From Epithemia pelagica (Eukaryota > Bacillariophyta > Bacillariophyceae > Surirellales > Surirellaceae): a DNA stretch of 64,000 bases. A program made the translations under genes and the position numbers. Location of the stretch: NCBI GenBank assembly GCA_946965045.2, contig OX337229.1:124001-188000 (forward strand), given 5' to 3'. Below, piece after piece: positions 44,829-56,226 of this stretch (its first letter is position 1; the number at the start of each line of letters is the position of its first letter). The notes under the pieces were generated by a model. The model saw nothing but the letters and a program-made list of their open reading frames with translations. It was not told where the DNA came from and ran no database searches.

Positions 44829-46044
44829 TTAACGTTCGTGTTGGAGCAATGGTACAACGTCTGATGGTTCCTTGTCATCACTGTCGTCCTCCAGTATCTC
44901 GTGTGTCTGTTCTGGTGCCACTGCTGCTTCCTGTGCAGCTTGCTGTTGTTCGAATTGTGGCTGTTGTTGCTGTTGCAAGAGCATGATTTCTCGCGTCTTG
45001 TTCAACTTGTAGTCCATGGCCTTTTCCCACTTGACGCGGACCAACTTGTACAAATCGAGAGCGGCCACGGCATCTTCGTGCGGACAATGCGGTCGTCCCG
45101 GCACTTGAATGTCGCGATGCAATTTGCACTTTGTTAAATCGCGCAATTTGCGAGGACTGCCGGGCAATCGACATGACGTTGCAGTCGTTGTGGTTTGCAA
45201 AAAGGGTTCCCATTTGGTCGTATCGCGTTGCAAATACCAGGGATAGCCGGGCAGTCCCAAGACGGCCAAGTCATTTTTCAACCCATGACCGACCAGAATT
45301 TGCGTCGTTTGCGAATAATCGAGCCATCCGTCGGCGTCCAAACAATTGGAAATGTGCAACAATTCCAAAATGGTATCATGACAAGTTTGCCAGGGGACGG
45401 CACCATTTTCGGCCAACAATTGATCGGCGGTAATGCCCGACACGTGCGTGCGATAATCGGTCACGGGCTGTGTCGGTTGCACATATTGATCCAAAACAAC
45501 TTGCCCATGCCAATCGACAATGACGACGCGGGCCAGTATCGAGTCAATTCCTCCGTAATCACCCACGCCCACCATTTCACAATCCAAGGCCCAGAATTGC
45601 GCTTCTTGTTCGGCCGTCAGGGGTGGATGTGATTTCGGAGTAGTCTTTTTGGTATTGGATTTCTTTGTGGGACGACGTCCATTCTTATTGTGGTTGTTGT
45701 TGGAGCGGCGTTGTTGTTGTTGCGATGACCGTTGTCGGCGTTGCGATTGAGTGGATCGACTGGACAAGGACGACGAGGAAGAATCCGACAATTCACCAGC
45801 ATCAATGACGGACTTGTTGTTGTTGCTGCTGCTTTGCCGTTTGCGTTTGGAAATGGCAGGATTCTTGGTTTGGTTCGACGAGGCGGGTTTGGTACTCGTC
45901 GTTGTGGTTGCTGATGCGACAGACTAGAGAATGAACAATCCATGAGAACAAGTTCTTCTTTGACATGGCATGGTACGACATGGTTGTCATTGGGAAGACA
46001 CAACTTACATGATAGTGGTGACTTTCCAACGAAATGACAGCCAT
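44829..46044 (-). CDS. REXO4-like DEDDh 3'-5' exonuclease, copy 2
   Basis: Exons 46044-46009 and 45923-44829 with an intron of 85 bp at the same place as copy 1, giving 376 residues. The exonuclease motifs WALDCEMVGVGDYGG, VGHGLKNDLAVLGLP and RPHCPHEDAVAALDLYK are all present. One change from copy 1 is Tyr to His in ExoIII (HCPYED to HCPHED), outside the expected metal ligands. The tail differs: a 4-base insertion relative to copy 1 (CAACACGAACGTTAA against CAAAACGTTAA) shifts the frame and ends the protein at QHER, dropping the last dozen residues. The catalytic domain is intact, so the gene is probably functional. It runs convergent to EF-Ts. Confidence 0.88.
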
Positions 46045-47249
46045 GGTGATGATACAAGGAGCAGTATAGATAGTGTTGACTGATTGGGTAGCTCACAGGA
46101 GGTTAGAGACTGATGGTGAGATGAGGAAAGTAGATGGTGGACTTGGCACTGTCACGGTTGTGTATTTTATGATACCAAAGTCGCTTCAGATTCCAACGAT
46201 GACACCACACACGGAGATGATTCGAATGTGCTGCCGATGATGATGGCTTGTGCAAAATGACACAGTTGTGTGTTGGTCGTCTCGTGACGGTGTGTGGTAG
46301 GGTGCGCTGGTCTTGTATCCGCTGTTTTTGGTCCCGTTGTGTCAGTTGGCCAGATGGGTTCCAATGCGACCCTGGGGCCTCTGTCAGAGAATCCATTCGG
46401 GTCACTGTTGATATACTTACCAGAGTTATAGATTCTAATGTCTAGTTTTATTGTTATTGAGCGGATTTACTTGAGACGCTAGAAATAGTCATGAATGACA
46501 GGGGCATAGATCGAAACAGGCATTGCACCCAACAAGGAACAGCAGAGGTGCAAAGGCCTCCATATCGGATGACACCGAGCAGAAGGACGATGTCATTCGC
46601 CTGGATTCTCTTCCGTCCGCAGCAATTCGCATCTTGTGGCAACTTCTTCGCATTGGTGCGTGCTTTCATGCGCGCAATGGGGTGGAATGTGGGAATTCGA
46701 ACTGGGAGAACACAGAATAGAAGAGGAGAACCGAACCCGTGCTTCAGAAGAAGCCCCACCACAACACAGAGAAGAATTCGCGCTGGGTTTTCTTCGAAGA
46801 TCGAAGAGAAAGGAACCGCGACTGTTCTTGGATCGGTTTTTGGATGTGGCCGGTTCCGGACGAACTCGGAACCAACACCATTCGCTGTGACGTAGTACAT
46901 GACGTCAGGAGTCGTGGCGGGAGTGATTGTGGTCGGAAGCACAAGTCTAATTGGAGCCGCCTGCGCGTGCGCCAGCGCACCTCGTGGCAAGTGGGTGGTG
47001 GCAATGCATGCGTGGTCCAACCCAGACGTGGAGGAATGGAGGTCTGTCGGCATCCCGTTCGTTCGATGGAGCGAATCTTTTTTGTTGTTGATGACACCTC
47101 ATCATCATCATCTCGTTCCAGTTGAACGAGTCCCATTCATCATCATTCGCACCATCTCGGATACAATCCTCCTCCGAAACCCAACCCAAACCAAACCGTT
47201 GACGGACCACCAACCACCGCCAGAATCACCATTCTACTGATTGGGAATC
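46045..47249. other. Intergenic, 5' part of arm 2 and promoter of the 47250 gene
   Basis: Conserved block 46495-46895 pairs with 35380-35745 of arm 1. A 199-codon minus-strand ORF (46454-47053) and plus-strand ORFs overlap it in several frames; none clearly behaves as coding. Confidence 0.4.
46888..46907 (+). promoter_or_regulatory. CRE-like pair TGACGTA ... TGACGTCA, arm 2
   Basis: TGACGTA at 46888-46894 and TGACGTCA at 46900-46907. The same pair, in reverse order, as at 35351-35370. It could serve the exonuclease, the 47250 gene, or both. Confidence 0.4.
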
Positions 47250-48284
47250 ATGAAACTTTTTCCTCCTGCTTCGTACACGGCGACAACGACGACGCACCTG
47301 TTGCGACGACGACCACCACCACCACGACGAACCACTTCGTGGGCGGCGGCCGCCACGGCGGTGGCAGTTCTCACGCATGGACCGGCCGTGTCGTCCGCGT
47401 GGGTGGTACGTCGACCGTGGCATTCGTCGTCTCTTCGGGTTGGATCGACTCGAATCCCCATAACCAGCCCCTATTCGGATCCCTCCCGTTGGCCATTGAC
47501 CCCGTTTGGAGCAGGGTCGTTGTCACAGTCGTATCATTCCACATCGTCGACCCAACTCTTTGCCGGTCCCAATAAGGACAGTTGGTGGACCCGAACCAAA
47601 CGAGCGGCCAAATCGCTCGTGCCGCAATCGTGGTTGCCCCAAAAGGATCGAGAAGAAATGCAACGGGCCAAACTGGTCCAACAACAACAAGATGACTGGA
47701 ACAATCAAATTTCTGGCGGCATGACGGAATTGCTCAAGGGTGCACCCCTTCCGATTCGTCTCGTGGGTCGCATGGTGGCACCCCTCCTCAGTTCGGCCCT
47801 GTCGCAAGTCGCCCAAGCGGCGCAAGAACAACAAGCCACGTTGGACCGTGTCTTGGATCAAGCCATGGTCTGTATTGAAACCAACGATGCCGTTCACGAC
47901 ATGTTGGGGTCCCCCGTCCAAGTGTCGTCCACTCCCACGTCCCAAAGTAGTAGCAGTGCTTCCACAAACATCAATGGTCGAACCACGATGCAACAACGAA
48001 TCCAAGTCACCTTGTCGGTTCAAGGGAGTCGCCACGCCGGTGTTGCTGTCGTGACGGCCACAGAAGACGGCTTGCAATCCATTCAAGTACAGGCACAAGG
48101 GAGTGGACGCCTGATTCAAGTTCCCATTCGAACCGTGGTGGATGTGGAGGGATCCGTCACCTCCATTTCCTCGACGACCACGACCAGTAGCAATCGTCGT
48201 CCCACACTCGGCAACAAGAATGTCATTGTCGATGCCGAGATTGTCGACGAAACCAAAGATGAGGATCGCCGTCGTCGTCCTTGA
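47250..48284 (+). CDS. Coa1/Tim21-like organelle protein
   Basis: 344 residues from the ATG at 47250 (MKLFPPASYTATTTTHLL). The N-terminus is Arg/Thr-rich with a hydrophobic Ala-rich stretch (TSWAAAATAVAVLTHG) ending SSAWVV. A second presequence-like part ends with SSTQLFAGP, resembling organellar presequences of diatoms. The mature part has GMTELLKGAPLPIRLVGRMV, then a fold reading VLDQAMVCIETNDAVHDMLG...RIQVTLSVQGSRHAGVAVV. That matches the Coa1/Tim21-type arrangement (helix, 'LG.PI' turn, then beta strands ending in a G.G pattern). Such proteins assist respiratory-complex assembly or import, but this one could be plastidic. A degenerate copy of the GMTELLK segment lies at 54972-55301. Confidence 0.65.
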   Translation: MKLFPPASYTATTTTHLLRRRPPPPRRTTSWAAAATAVAVLTHGPAVSSAWVVRRPWHSSSLRVGSTRIPITSPYSDPSRWPLTPFGAGSLSQSYHSTSSTQLFAGPNKDSWWTRTKRAAKSLVPQSWLPQKDREEMQRAKLVQQQQDDWNNQISGGMTELLKGAPLPIRLVGRMVAPLLSSALSQVAQAAQEQQATLDRVLDQAMVCIETNDAVHDMLGSPVQVSSTPTSQSSSSASTNINGRTTMQQRIQVTLSVQGSRHAGVAVVTATEDGLQSIQVQAQGSGRLIQVPIRTVVDVEGSVTSISSTTTTSSNRRPTLGNKNVIVDAEIVDETKDEDRRRRP

Positions 48285-49444
48285 TTCGAAACGAAACAGA
48301 TACAAATCAATCCTCCAGCACTGCTGCTGGTCAGTCTTACGCCACTGACTGTGGTTGGAATGTTATTATTGTGGTTGTGGTCCCATGTCGCATGGTACCA
48401 AACGAATCCCTGGAATACTAAATGGATAAAAGGCAGTGCGTGTGGTTTCGTCGGGGGCAGGCACGGGTCCACCCGCCCCAACAAGCTCTTGTGTGTGTGT
48501 GTGTGTGTGATGGTGCTCCTTGGATTGCACTCTCGTTATGGACGGAGCACTCATACCTAGGTAGGTAGGTCGCTATGACTAGAAATCGTTACGTCATTGC
48601 TTAGAGAGGTATCATGGTCTCTAGAGTTGTAGTAGAAAGAACGTGACCCGCAATCCAGAATCACTCTTTTGTCCAAGAGAGAGTGTTTGGATCGTCTCCA
48701 AAAATACTACAACACTAGCACGATCGAGCACGAGAAAGAGAGAGAGAGATGGGCACGACTCTCATCAGATCAGGAGGAGATGGGCCGAAACAATGCATGG
48801 GATTGAAAACAGGGTTGACCGCCCAGAGCATAGTAAGGTTATCAGTATTTGACAGGGTTGACCGCCCAGAGCATAGTAAGGTTAGCAGTATTTTTGGCAC
48901 GTGACAACCATACACACATGGGCTGTAAAGCAGGTACTACAACACTTTTGTGGAATAGCACGATCAAACTATACGAGAGATACAGGACACTCTCTTATAA
49001 TAGGAGGAGGAGCCAACAATGCGTTGGCACAGAGCACAGAGAGACCATTTTGTGTGGCACGTGACAACCCCCAAATGAGATCTCCTTTTTTTTTCTTGTG
49101 GAATTTGGGTGAAGCGAGAATCATCATACACATGGGCTTTGGAAACAGGTATACGGATACCTAAATCACACATCCCATTTCATTCATCTCGCTCAGAACC
49201 ATCTCATGATAAGAGTACGAACTATGCGGCACGTGCAACCCCAAAGGCCTCAAGACTCAAAAGAGATCTTTGGAAGCGAGTACTCTAGCTATTAGCTAGA
49301 TGATCGATGGAAACGGGAGTAGATAACATCCCATTTCATTCGAGGTGGATCCAACAACTGTTCTCATAAAAAAGAAACAAAATAATACTAACTTCCAACA
49401 TCTCTTTCTATCTATAGTGCTTCCATAACAAACTCCAAACTCTC
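48285..49444. other. Intergenic with small duplications
   Basis: A (GT)n run lies at about 48491-48510. GGCACGTGACAACC recurs at about 48896 and 49058, and CATACACA(CA)TGGGCT at about 48908 and 49127. No gene found. Confidence 0.5.
48812..48893 (+). repeat. Tandem duplication, about 44-bp unit, 2 copies
   Basis: AGGGTTGACCGCCCAGAGCA, then TAGTAAGGTTATCAGTATTT and almost the same again ending GTTAGCAGTATTT. One difference in the compared length. Confidence 0.9.
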
Positions 49445-50044
49445 ATGCTCAACACAATGGACTTGCTTCTACTGAGCTACGCCCAAAACGACCTGGACAA
49501 TCTTTTGGAAAACATCTCACAACGAGAAAACAAGGTTTCCTTCCTCTTGTCCCTATCAGACTCTCTGCAACAGAGAATGAGTTTTGAAACCAACTGGGTA
49601 TCCTGTCGCATGAACTGGCTTTTGGCTTCCCAAGCCTTTCTCTTGACTTGCTTGGCCGTGGCCGCAACCAGTGAGGTCAATCTGGACTTTCTCCAATCAT
49701 TGAACAAGACAGTCATTGTGGTGGGATTTGGTCATTCGCTCTTTGCCATCATCTCCATTACAACGGCCATTAGAACCAGTGGCAAACTCTTGCCACTCCA
49801 AGGCAAAGTAGATGAGAAATTGAAACGCCTGTGTGACAGGGATTGGCCCAATTTGGGAGCACGACGCCAACGAAAGGACTGGAATTCTGTCACTCTGGGC
49901 AGAGTGTCCGATTTTTGTACACCTGTGCTCTTGTTGTGGGCTTGGATCGCCATTGCCATTGCACTGGCAAAAGACGAACATGTCTTTCAGAATTTTGAAC
50001 TGGCTTACAATTACCGCAACTGGACTAACGGGCTTGAGGAGTGA
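49445..50044 (+). CDS. Small multi-pass membrane protein
   Basis: 199 residues from the ATG at 49445 (MLNTMDLLLLSYAQNDLDNL); a second ATG lies 12 bases on. An N-terminal amphipathic part is followed by RMNWLLASQAFLLTCLAVA (first membrane helix). TVIVVGFGHSLFAIISITTAI and VLLLWAWIAIAIALA form two more. The tail is Asn/Tyr-rich. The pattern 'R..WLL.SQ.FL...A' resembles small bacterial membrane proteins of unknown role. I cannot assign a function. It stands alone between two long gene-poor stretches and has normal, non-repetitive composition, which supports its being real. Confidence 0.6.
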   Translation: MLNTMDLLLLSYAQNDLDNLLENISQRENKVSFLLSLSDSLQQRMSFETNWVSCRMNWLLASQAFLLTCLAVAATSEVNLDFLQSLNKTVIVVGFGHSLFAIISITTAIRTSGKLLPLQGKVDEKLKRLCDRDWPNLGARRQRKDWNSVTLGRVSDFCTPVLLLWAWIAIAIALAKDEHVFQNFELAYNYRNWTNGLEE

Positions 50045-53000
50045 TACTTCATTCAGACCATGCCGTGACCAGAAGTATGACCGCGAAAGCACGCGTTCAA
50101 CTCCATCATTATGCATGTCGTAGGAATAGCGACAATATGGATAACAAATAGAAAGATCAAAAGTTTTTGTGCAAGAACACAAACGTGGCCATTCGCATGT
50201 AGTTCGTGGAGAAACAAATCTCCCGTCTCAGAGCTTTCACATGTTGCAACTGCTTCGTACCTGAGCGAGGGGGGACATGGCGACAGGGAGTGTGTTGCTG
50301 TGTGGATTCTGTGGGAGATTGCGCTGGTAGAACCATGGTTGTCCTGAAATCCCATGGTGCGGCTGGAACGAGTCTAGTGTCGAGCGGTATACCCAGCACG
50401 CACGCCTTGATTTGGTGATCTCTTAGTGCACTCCATCGCATCTCTTCCTCGTTCTGGCAACACAACGACGGGCCCTGTGAAGCAACAGAAATCGCTTCGT
50501 GTCGAACCCATACTCGAGTAGATGGAACAGATTCTTGTCTTTTGTGGCGTCGAGGATGGGTACCCCATACTCATTCTCGTCGTCTTGTTCGTTCTCACTG
50601 TCCTGAGATTCGTCCTTTCTCATCGATCAATGGCGACCAACAGTGCCTTGGCTGAAACACCCGAAATCGTAAAGGGAAAGTGAACTTTCTCATCAATTCA
50701 ATGAATCGGTGAGTCCAAGTTTCTTGAGCTTCAAGTGTTTGCTATTGTATGTATGATTGCATGACAGTCGACTTTCTCATCGACACAAGACATGAGAGGG
50801 AGATAAAATATTATGATACTCATATAGAGTCCAAGTCGTCATCATGGTGTCGGAAGCAGAGGTGCGCGGAGGGTCCATCAAGAAAGATTTTTGCTCAATC
50901 GCAGATCGGTCGCTAGTTTGCCACCGACCGGCGTTCCACCAGGACGGAATGGGAGCAGGTCAGCCTCGTCTTTGTGTTGCTTTGTCAGTCGACCATGGGA
51001 CGGCCCTACCCACGTGCAGTCATGCTGGATCCATGGAAAAGCCAACTCTACAGGTATCGAGCTTCTGCTACGATGAGGGAGGCCATTCTAAAGTCGAACC
51101 ATGAATATTTGTGAACGTGCATTCGATCCGTCTGTTTTTTATGCCCCCCAAAGGCTTCTTCGGGTCAAGAAAACGGCTGCTCCGACCATTTTATATGGTT
51201 GAGATTAAGATCACTAGAAAGGACATGCTTTGAATGTTTGCTTCTGTTGGATCGCCCGTGCGTTGGCACGATGCAATCGAATCTCCTCCAGAAAACACGC
51301 CGTGTTTCCATTTTTGACAAAAATCAGGACACCGAACAATGCAGCGTGGCTTTGGAAGTTGGAATGCTTCTGCGCATGAACTGAAAAATGACAAGGGGAG
51401 GCTCACACGTTCCAGATTGACTCGTCGAGGGTCTGATCCTCTTTGTTGACCGGTCCAAAGACCAACGACGTTTCTCTGGTCGCACCACTGAAAGACGATA
51501 CAGACGGCCGGTGTGCAGACCATGGTGCGAAGTAATGCGAACCATGAAGGTTCGCATTAGTTGAGATAAGAGATTAGTTCACGAGAAAGGCGTCGGCAAA
51601 CCCAGAATTCGATGGAAGCATCAGTTGGATCTCTTGGAGAGCTGCTGGTGAGCGTTGAATATGTATCGATTGGAGCACTTTTTACAGCGATCCTATTCCA
51701 TTTTCCATCCTCTTATTGTCTTCCGCTACACCAACAACAAGACCTCGATCACGGCATTGTAGATCATAATACTCTTTCCAAATCCAAAAGTCGAAAGATA
51801 CACTCTTCGCATTGAGAAAGGGTTGTTTCTTTCATCTCTCATCTCCCAGCCATCACACTCCTTGCTACTCTTAATGAAAGAACAGACAGAACAACCGATC
51901 CGACATGAACACGACATGAAAAAGCAATGCGGCATTGAACAAGAACAAGAGGTGTTCGACCCTCACGCTACTCGTGCGTGAGGTTTACCATGTCCTTTTC
52001 TGGAGTCAGTGAAGGCGGACAGACGTGAGAGAATCAACAAAGATTCCCCTGATGCCAGAGAGGCGCTGATCCTATTTCATTGTTGAGGAGGGCTTCTGTG
52101 GGCCATGACATCAGGACGGTGGCTCTGCAATCATCACAAACCCTCAGTTGTCACTTTCCAGGAAGGGCCAGTCTCCAAAAGTTCTCGTTCGGGGGCCGGT
52201 AGGCTTGGAGCACTATAATCAGTTCGCTCCAGCCAAAAAGTGCCACAATATTTCAGACAAACGGAGATTTATCAAAGAAATCAGCTGCAAGCCCGCTGGT
52301 CGTACCAGGGCTTGTTCGACAATCCCAACGCAGAAAAACAGTACACCATGAAGAGAAGAAATAATCGGAACACTTGAATAACCAGACCCAAACCAAAACC
52401 GAAACTCCTCTTGAACCAATAATCAATAGTGCATTGCATATCGCTTCGACTACGACGACCCCTTCATCCCGCAACACACACACAATGGACCGGATTACAT
52501 AATGACAAATGAGAACTGGACGACTGTTTCATACCGGTGAATTGTGCAGGATAAACTAACGACGCGACAGTGACCCTGCAAGAAACCTTTTGTACTAATC
52601 AGGGATGCATGGAACGAATGATGACTCCTCTGTTTGATCCACGGTATGAGGCGAGAGTTCGGATTTGGAAGATGGAGATGCAACTATTCCGGATCAGATG
52701 CATGATTCGCATTACTTGCTATTCCTACCATGCCGCCATTAGTCCGACGCATCCAAGAGAGCCAAAGAAAGAAAGCTAAGAGGACCTTGAGTCCAAACGC
52801 CGAAGACAAATGGGCGTGGCGATGAGGATGCATCGAATCCTGTATAGGGCGCTTCTCATTCGAATTCATTTGCCGCCATTACTGTAAAGATTCTACCGCA
52901 ATGAACGAAGATAGCGATGGCAAGTGTGTAAGAGGCAATGGTTTTTTCCTGAGGTTATGGTTGGCTCACAATCTCAAGTGCTCACAAATCTTGAGTTGAA

Positions 53001-53125
53001 CAACAACTTAACGCTCTTCCCGGTAAGTCAGTGCATCAAGAAGCGAACAAGCTGGAGCATTGTCCGAAAGTTTCCGACTAACTCAATCAATTTGTTGACC
53101 TCTTGCAGAATTTATATCCTTGATC
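50045..53125. other. Long gene-poor region
   Basis: Only short ORFs. One at 50423-50623 (minus) is charged but lacks support. Contains a diverged duplicate block, 50900-51085, related to 55305-55505. Confidence 0.45.
50900..51085. repeat. Diverged duplicate block A
   Basis: Shares TGTGTTGCTTTGT(C/T)A(G/A)TCGA, CATGGGAC, GCTGGATCCAT and TATCGAGCTTCTGC-type phrases, in order, with 55305-55505. Confidence 0.6.
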
Positions 53126-54546
53126 ATGAGGATGATGTTGTTGAAGAGTGTCTTTGCCCTTGTCCTTTCGTCCGGTCTCAAAGTGTCTGCTTCAAGCATC
53201 GAAGAGGCCGGTGAAATATCTCCTATGCTACGCGGAGGTGCTCGCGAGCTGAGTGACACATGTGATTGGAAAGTCAAGGTAGATGGTTCGGCTCCTTTGG
53301 GTAGTGGCGCTGTGCCGCTCGACGTGGAGGTAAAACTAACGGGCAACACGATTGCGGTCGAAACCATTCAGATGGGAACTTCTAGTGCATTGTATTCGTC
53401 TGCATGGATGACACAGCAGCCATGTTCATGGGAGACTTTCACAATCAAGCCAGCATCCAACGGAACCGAGATCAAAGTCACGTCGGTGCATCTCTACGAG
53501 AAATACGCAGGAACAGCAGAATATCCGGTACATTTTGAAGACTGCTTTGCCACAAGCGATGCCGACAGTTGTGCTGAGCTCAATCCTGGTGGAAGCGACA
53601 CCTGCCGCGATATCTCTCTCATTTATACTACAGATTCGGCAACCTTTTCTGATGCGGATGATTCCGTATCTTGTATGGCACAGACCTGCCCTTATCAAGT
53701 TAACTTCAAATCACAGTCGCATTCTGGCGACTCGGAAATTGAAGCCGTTCTTACCACAGAACTTGGCACCACCTACTCCAAGGTTTTCACGGTTGATACG
53801 ACGTATGGGGACAAGATTATCGATCTTCCCGAGGTGCCTTGTCAAGTTCAGTGGGAAAACATTGAGTTCACACAGAAGAGTGATGGGCCATATGTTGATC
53901 TCCGGTATTTTTCTTTGTTAGAGGATAGTCTTTTGGGAGCCGGAAGCACTGTGATCCATGGCGATGGTTGTTTTTCAAGCACTGGGACATGTGCGGACCT
54001 AGAGGGTACCTCAGTTGATGAATGTGACAGCTCTTCAACTGGCGGCATCAAACTTGCCAACCTTGATGATTCTACAAATTTTCTTCTTCATCCGAAGACG
54101 AAACTTGCTTCACCTCTCTTTACAAGGTCTTGCTCAGTGCTGTATCGGGCCCTTCGCCTTCCCCGGTATTCTTGACATTGAACGTTGGAGACGACAGCTA
54201 CACATCCACTGTAATCGTTACAACGGACTATGGAAATCAGTGGTCCACAGTCTTTCGTACTACCACAGGAGACATCACATCTGAATGGACATCCTTGGAA
54301 ATTCGACAGGGATTTGCCGGTCCCTCGGTCGAAATCCGGCATGTGACATTGTATCAAGGAGAAGAAGCACCCATTCCCATTTTTGCGAAACATTGTTTCA
54401 ATAAGGCAGGATCCTGCGCGGACTTTACCAGGACGCATGAAAACCATTGCGGCGATGACGAAACAGGTGGTATCAAACTGACGAGCGCTTTTGACACCTT
54501 GATCATCGACAGCGATGGATCAGAATCGGATACCACTTTACCGTAA
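53126..54546 (+). CDS. Secreted cysteine-containing repeat protein with a frameshift
   Basis: Starts at the ATG 53126 (MRMMLLKSVFALVLSSGLKV), a clear signal peptide, so the product is secreted or vacuolar. Three related beta-rich units of about 130-150 residues follow. Each ends with an acidic Cys motif such as FEDCFATSDADSCAELNPGG, DGCFSSTGTCADLEG, or KHCFNKAGSCADFTR. The first frame stops at 54175, while the third unit continues in the next frame to 54546 (VFLTLNVGDDSYTSTVIVTT). The shift lies near 54078-54085, at a T-run in ACAAATTTTCTTCTT, where unit alignment suggests one missing T. It may be a real disabling mutation or a sequencing error. I know no family for it. A cell-surface or extracellular role is inferred. 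Confidence 0.6.
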
Positions 54547-54603
54547 AATGATTGATGAATGCATACACAGACGCAAAACCGCATTTGAAGAGAAAAAAGC
54601 TAC

Positions 54604-54795
54604 ACGATACAAAATGAAGAACAAACGAGAAAATAAATCGTCTACATGTGAAGAGATATAATGAAACAACAGAGAAACAAAAAAGACTACGACAAAGAAC
54701 GAAATGAAAAACAAACGAGAAAAAGAATCGTCTATATGTAAAGAGATAGTATAATGAAACAACAGAGAAACGAGAAAGAAAACTACGACAAAGTA
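54604..54795 (+). repeat. Tandem duplication, about 100-bp unit, 2 copies
   Basis: Each copy reads ACAAACGAGAAAA...TCGTCTA(C/T)ATGT, then AAGAGATA...TAATGAAACAACAGAGAAAC and ACTACGACAAAG. The copies differ slightly. Confidence 0.85.
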
Positions 54796-54971
54796 AGAAT
54801 ATAGGCAATCATATCCAATTTTATTCGCACACAAGATCATATCCATCCTCGGCCACAATTAAAATCAATCACGTGCCTCTTCAATCACCGCTGTGACACC
54901 CCGTAGTACACGCGATTTGTCCCTAAAATCATTCAATACAGTGAACATCACCCAGACTGTGAAGACTGACA

Positions 54972-55301
54972 TTGCAGTTTAGGCCACGCTGGATATCATC
55001 CCTTCTCCTCTTCGCAGCCTCATATCATTTCATACTACACCATCGGCTCGACTTCTTTCTCGCAAAAACAAGGACAATCGGGACTGTTGGTGAACACCGA
55101 CTACACGAGCTGGCAACTCCCACGATCTTGGTTGTCCCCAAAGATACAATGAATTATGAGTCGGAGGGGTCGCATTCATTCAACAAGAAAACCAAGAACT
55201 CCGAAACCAAGTTCTTGGTGGCAGGAATGACCAAACTGTTGAAAAGACCACCCCTTCCGATTCGCATAATGAGTCCAACGGTGGCTTCTTTTCTCAGGTG
55301 A
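54972..55301 (+). pseudogene. Degenerate relic of the Coa1/Tim21-like gene
   Basis: The frame ends GMTKLLKRPPLPIRIMSPTV, then ASFLR and a stop. It aligns with GMTELLKGAPLPIRLVGRMV of the 47250 gene, which continues for 170 residues. The upstream part is hydrophobic but unrelated. The conserved C-terminal domain is absent. Confidence 0.5.
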
Positions 55302-55304
55302 TGG

Positions 55305-55505
55305 CCAACCACTCGGAACGGTGCATCGGTCACCGGCAGACGATCCACCAGGGAGGGCATCGGGATCTTTTTGACGTCATATCGTTTGTGTTGCTTTGTT
55401 AATCGATCATGGGACCGCTGCCAACGCATGATGCCAGGTTGTATCTGGCTGGATCCATACACTAGCCAATTCTTCAGGAATCTCGAGCTTCTGCAAACAC
55501 AAACA
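55305..55505. repeat. Diverged duplicate block B
   Basis: Partner of 50900-51085. It follows directly on the Coa1-like relic. Confidence 0.6.
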
Positions 55506-56226
55506 TCACCACGCCCCACCCCCTATTAGTCCATGAAATGCACAAAATTATGAGGCTGATTTGATCGGTCTGGATTTTGGCTCAAGGACTCCTGGAGAAC
55601 ATGTACTGTGATGTAGTCTTCTTGTGTGGACATGAAATGGATGGACCAACAACAATCATCTTCATCAAGGATGGCATCCAAGATCGGGTCCGTATGATTT
55701 ATCGCGGATCTGTCGCGTTCTATCCATGCCGGCCGTCCTTCCGAATCAACAGTATCCCCCAGCGCAGGTCATTCTGGTAAGTTTTTTGGATTATTCTCTG
55801 AATTTCATTTGACGGCTCGGGAGTACGTGATCAGAGAGCGAGGCGAGCACAGGAAAAAGTGGTGCGTCTCTCCCGATTTCAAAGTTCAACACACTTCTGT
55901 TGTGGTCGACTCATGGATTTCCTTACTCAGTCATTACATCACTGCCGCCGTCCGTTTGTTTGAGGGTAGGGAAACGAACGGTGGTGGGATGGTCAAAAAG
56001 TAGTATGGTCTTGTCCCATGCTTTCGTACAATAGTTTTAACAGTACAAGGACAAACACAAGACTAGGAAATATAAACGGTACAAGCATGAAGCAACGTTT
56101 TTCATGTAGTGGTTATTCTACAGACAATGATGTAAATCGATCGATGGATAAAATGCATCTCAAACACACACACCCAACATGCCACATCCCCGCTTCTGGT
56201 GTCGAAAAGAATTCTGTTGTTTGTGT

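Larger units (their letters stand above)
44711..46935 (-). repeat. Segmental duplication, arm 2 (inverted)
   Basis: Reverse-oriented partner of 35325-37465. It includes the exonuclease gene, its intron and roughly 900 bp of upstream sequence. Confidence 0.9.
54547..56226. other. Gene-poor region with relics
   Basis: Holds the 54604 tandem repeat, the 54972 relic and duplicate block B; otherwise no gene seen. Confidence 0.45.

Noticed and set aside
46454-47053. 199-codon minus-strand ORF upstream of exonuclease copy 2
   Set aside because: The duplicated arm does not keep the same frame, and no domain is seen. The sequence may still be transcribed.
50423-50623. 66-codon minus-strand ORF (charged N-terminus, then a helical segment)
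   Set aside because: Short, overlaps other open frames and has no recognisable domain or neighbour support.
51191-51523. 110-codon minus-strand ORF in the gene-poor stretch
   Set aside because: Cys-rich by chance composition; no start context, domain or repeat partner.
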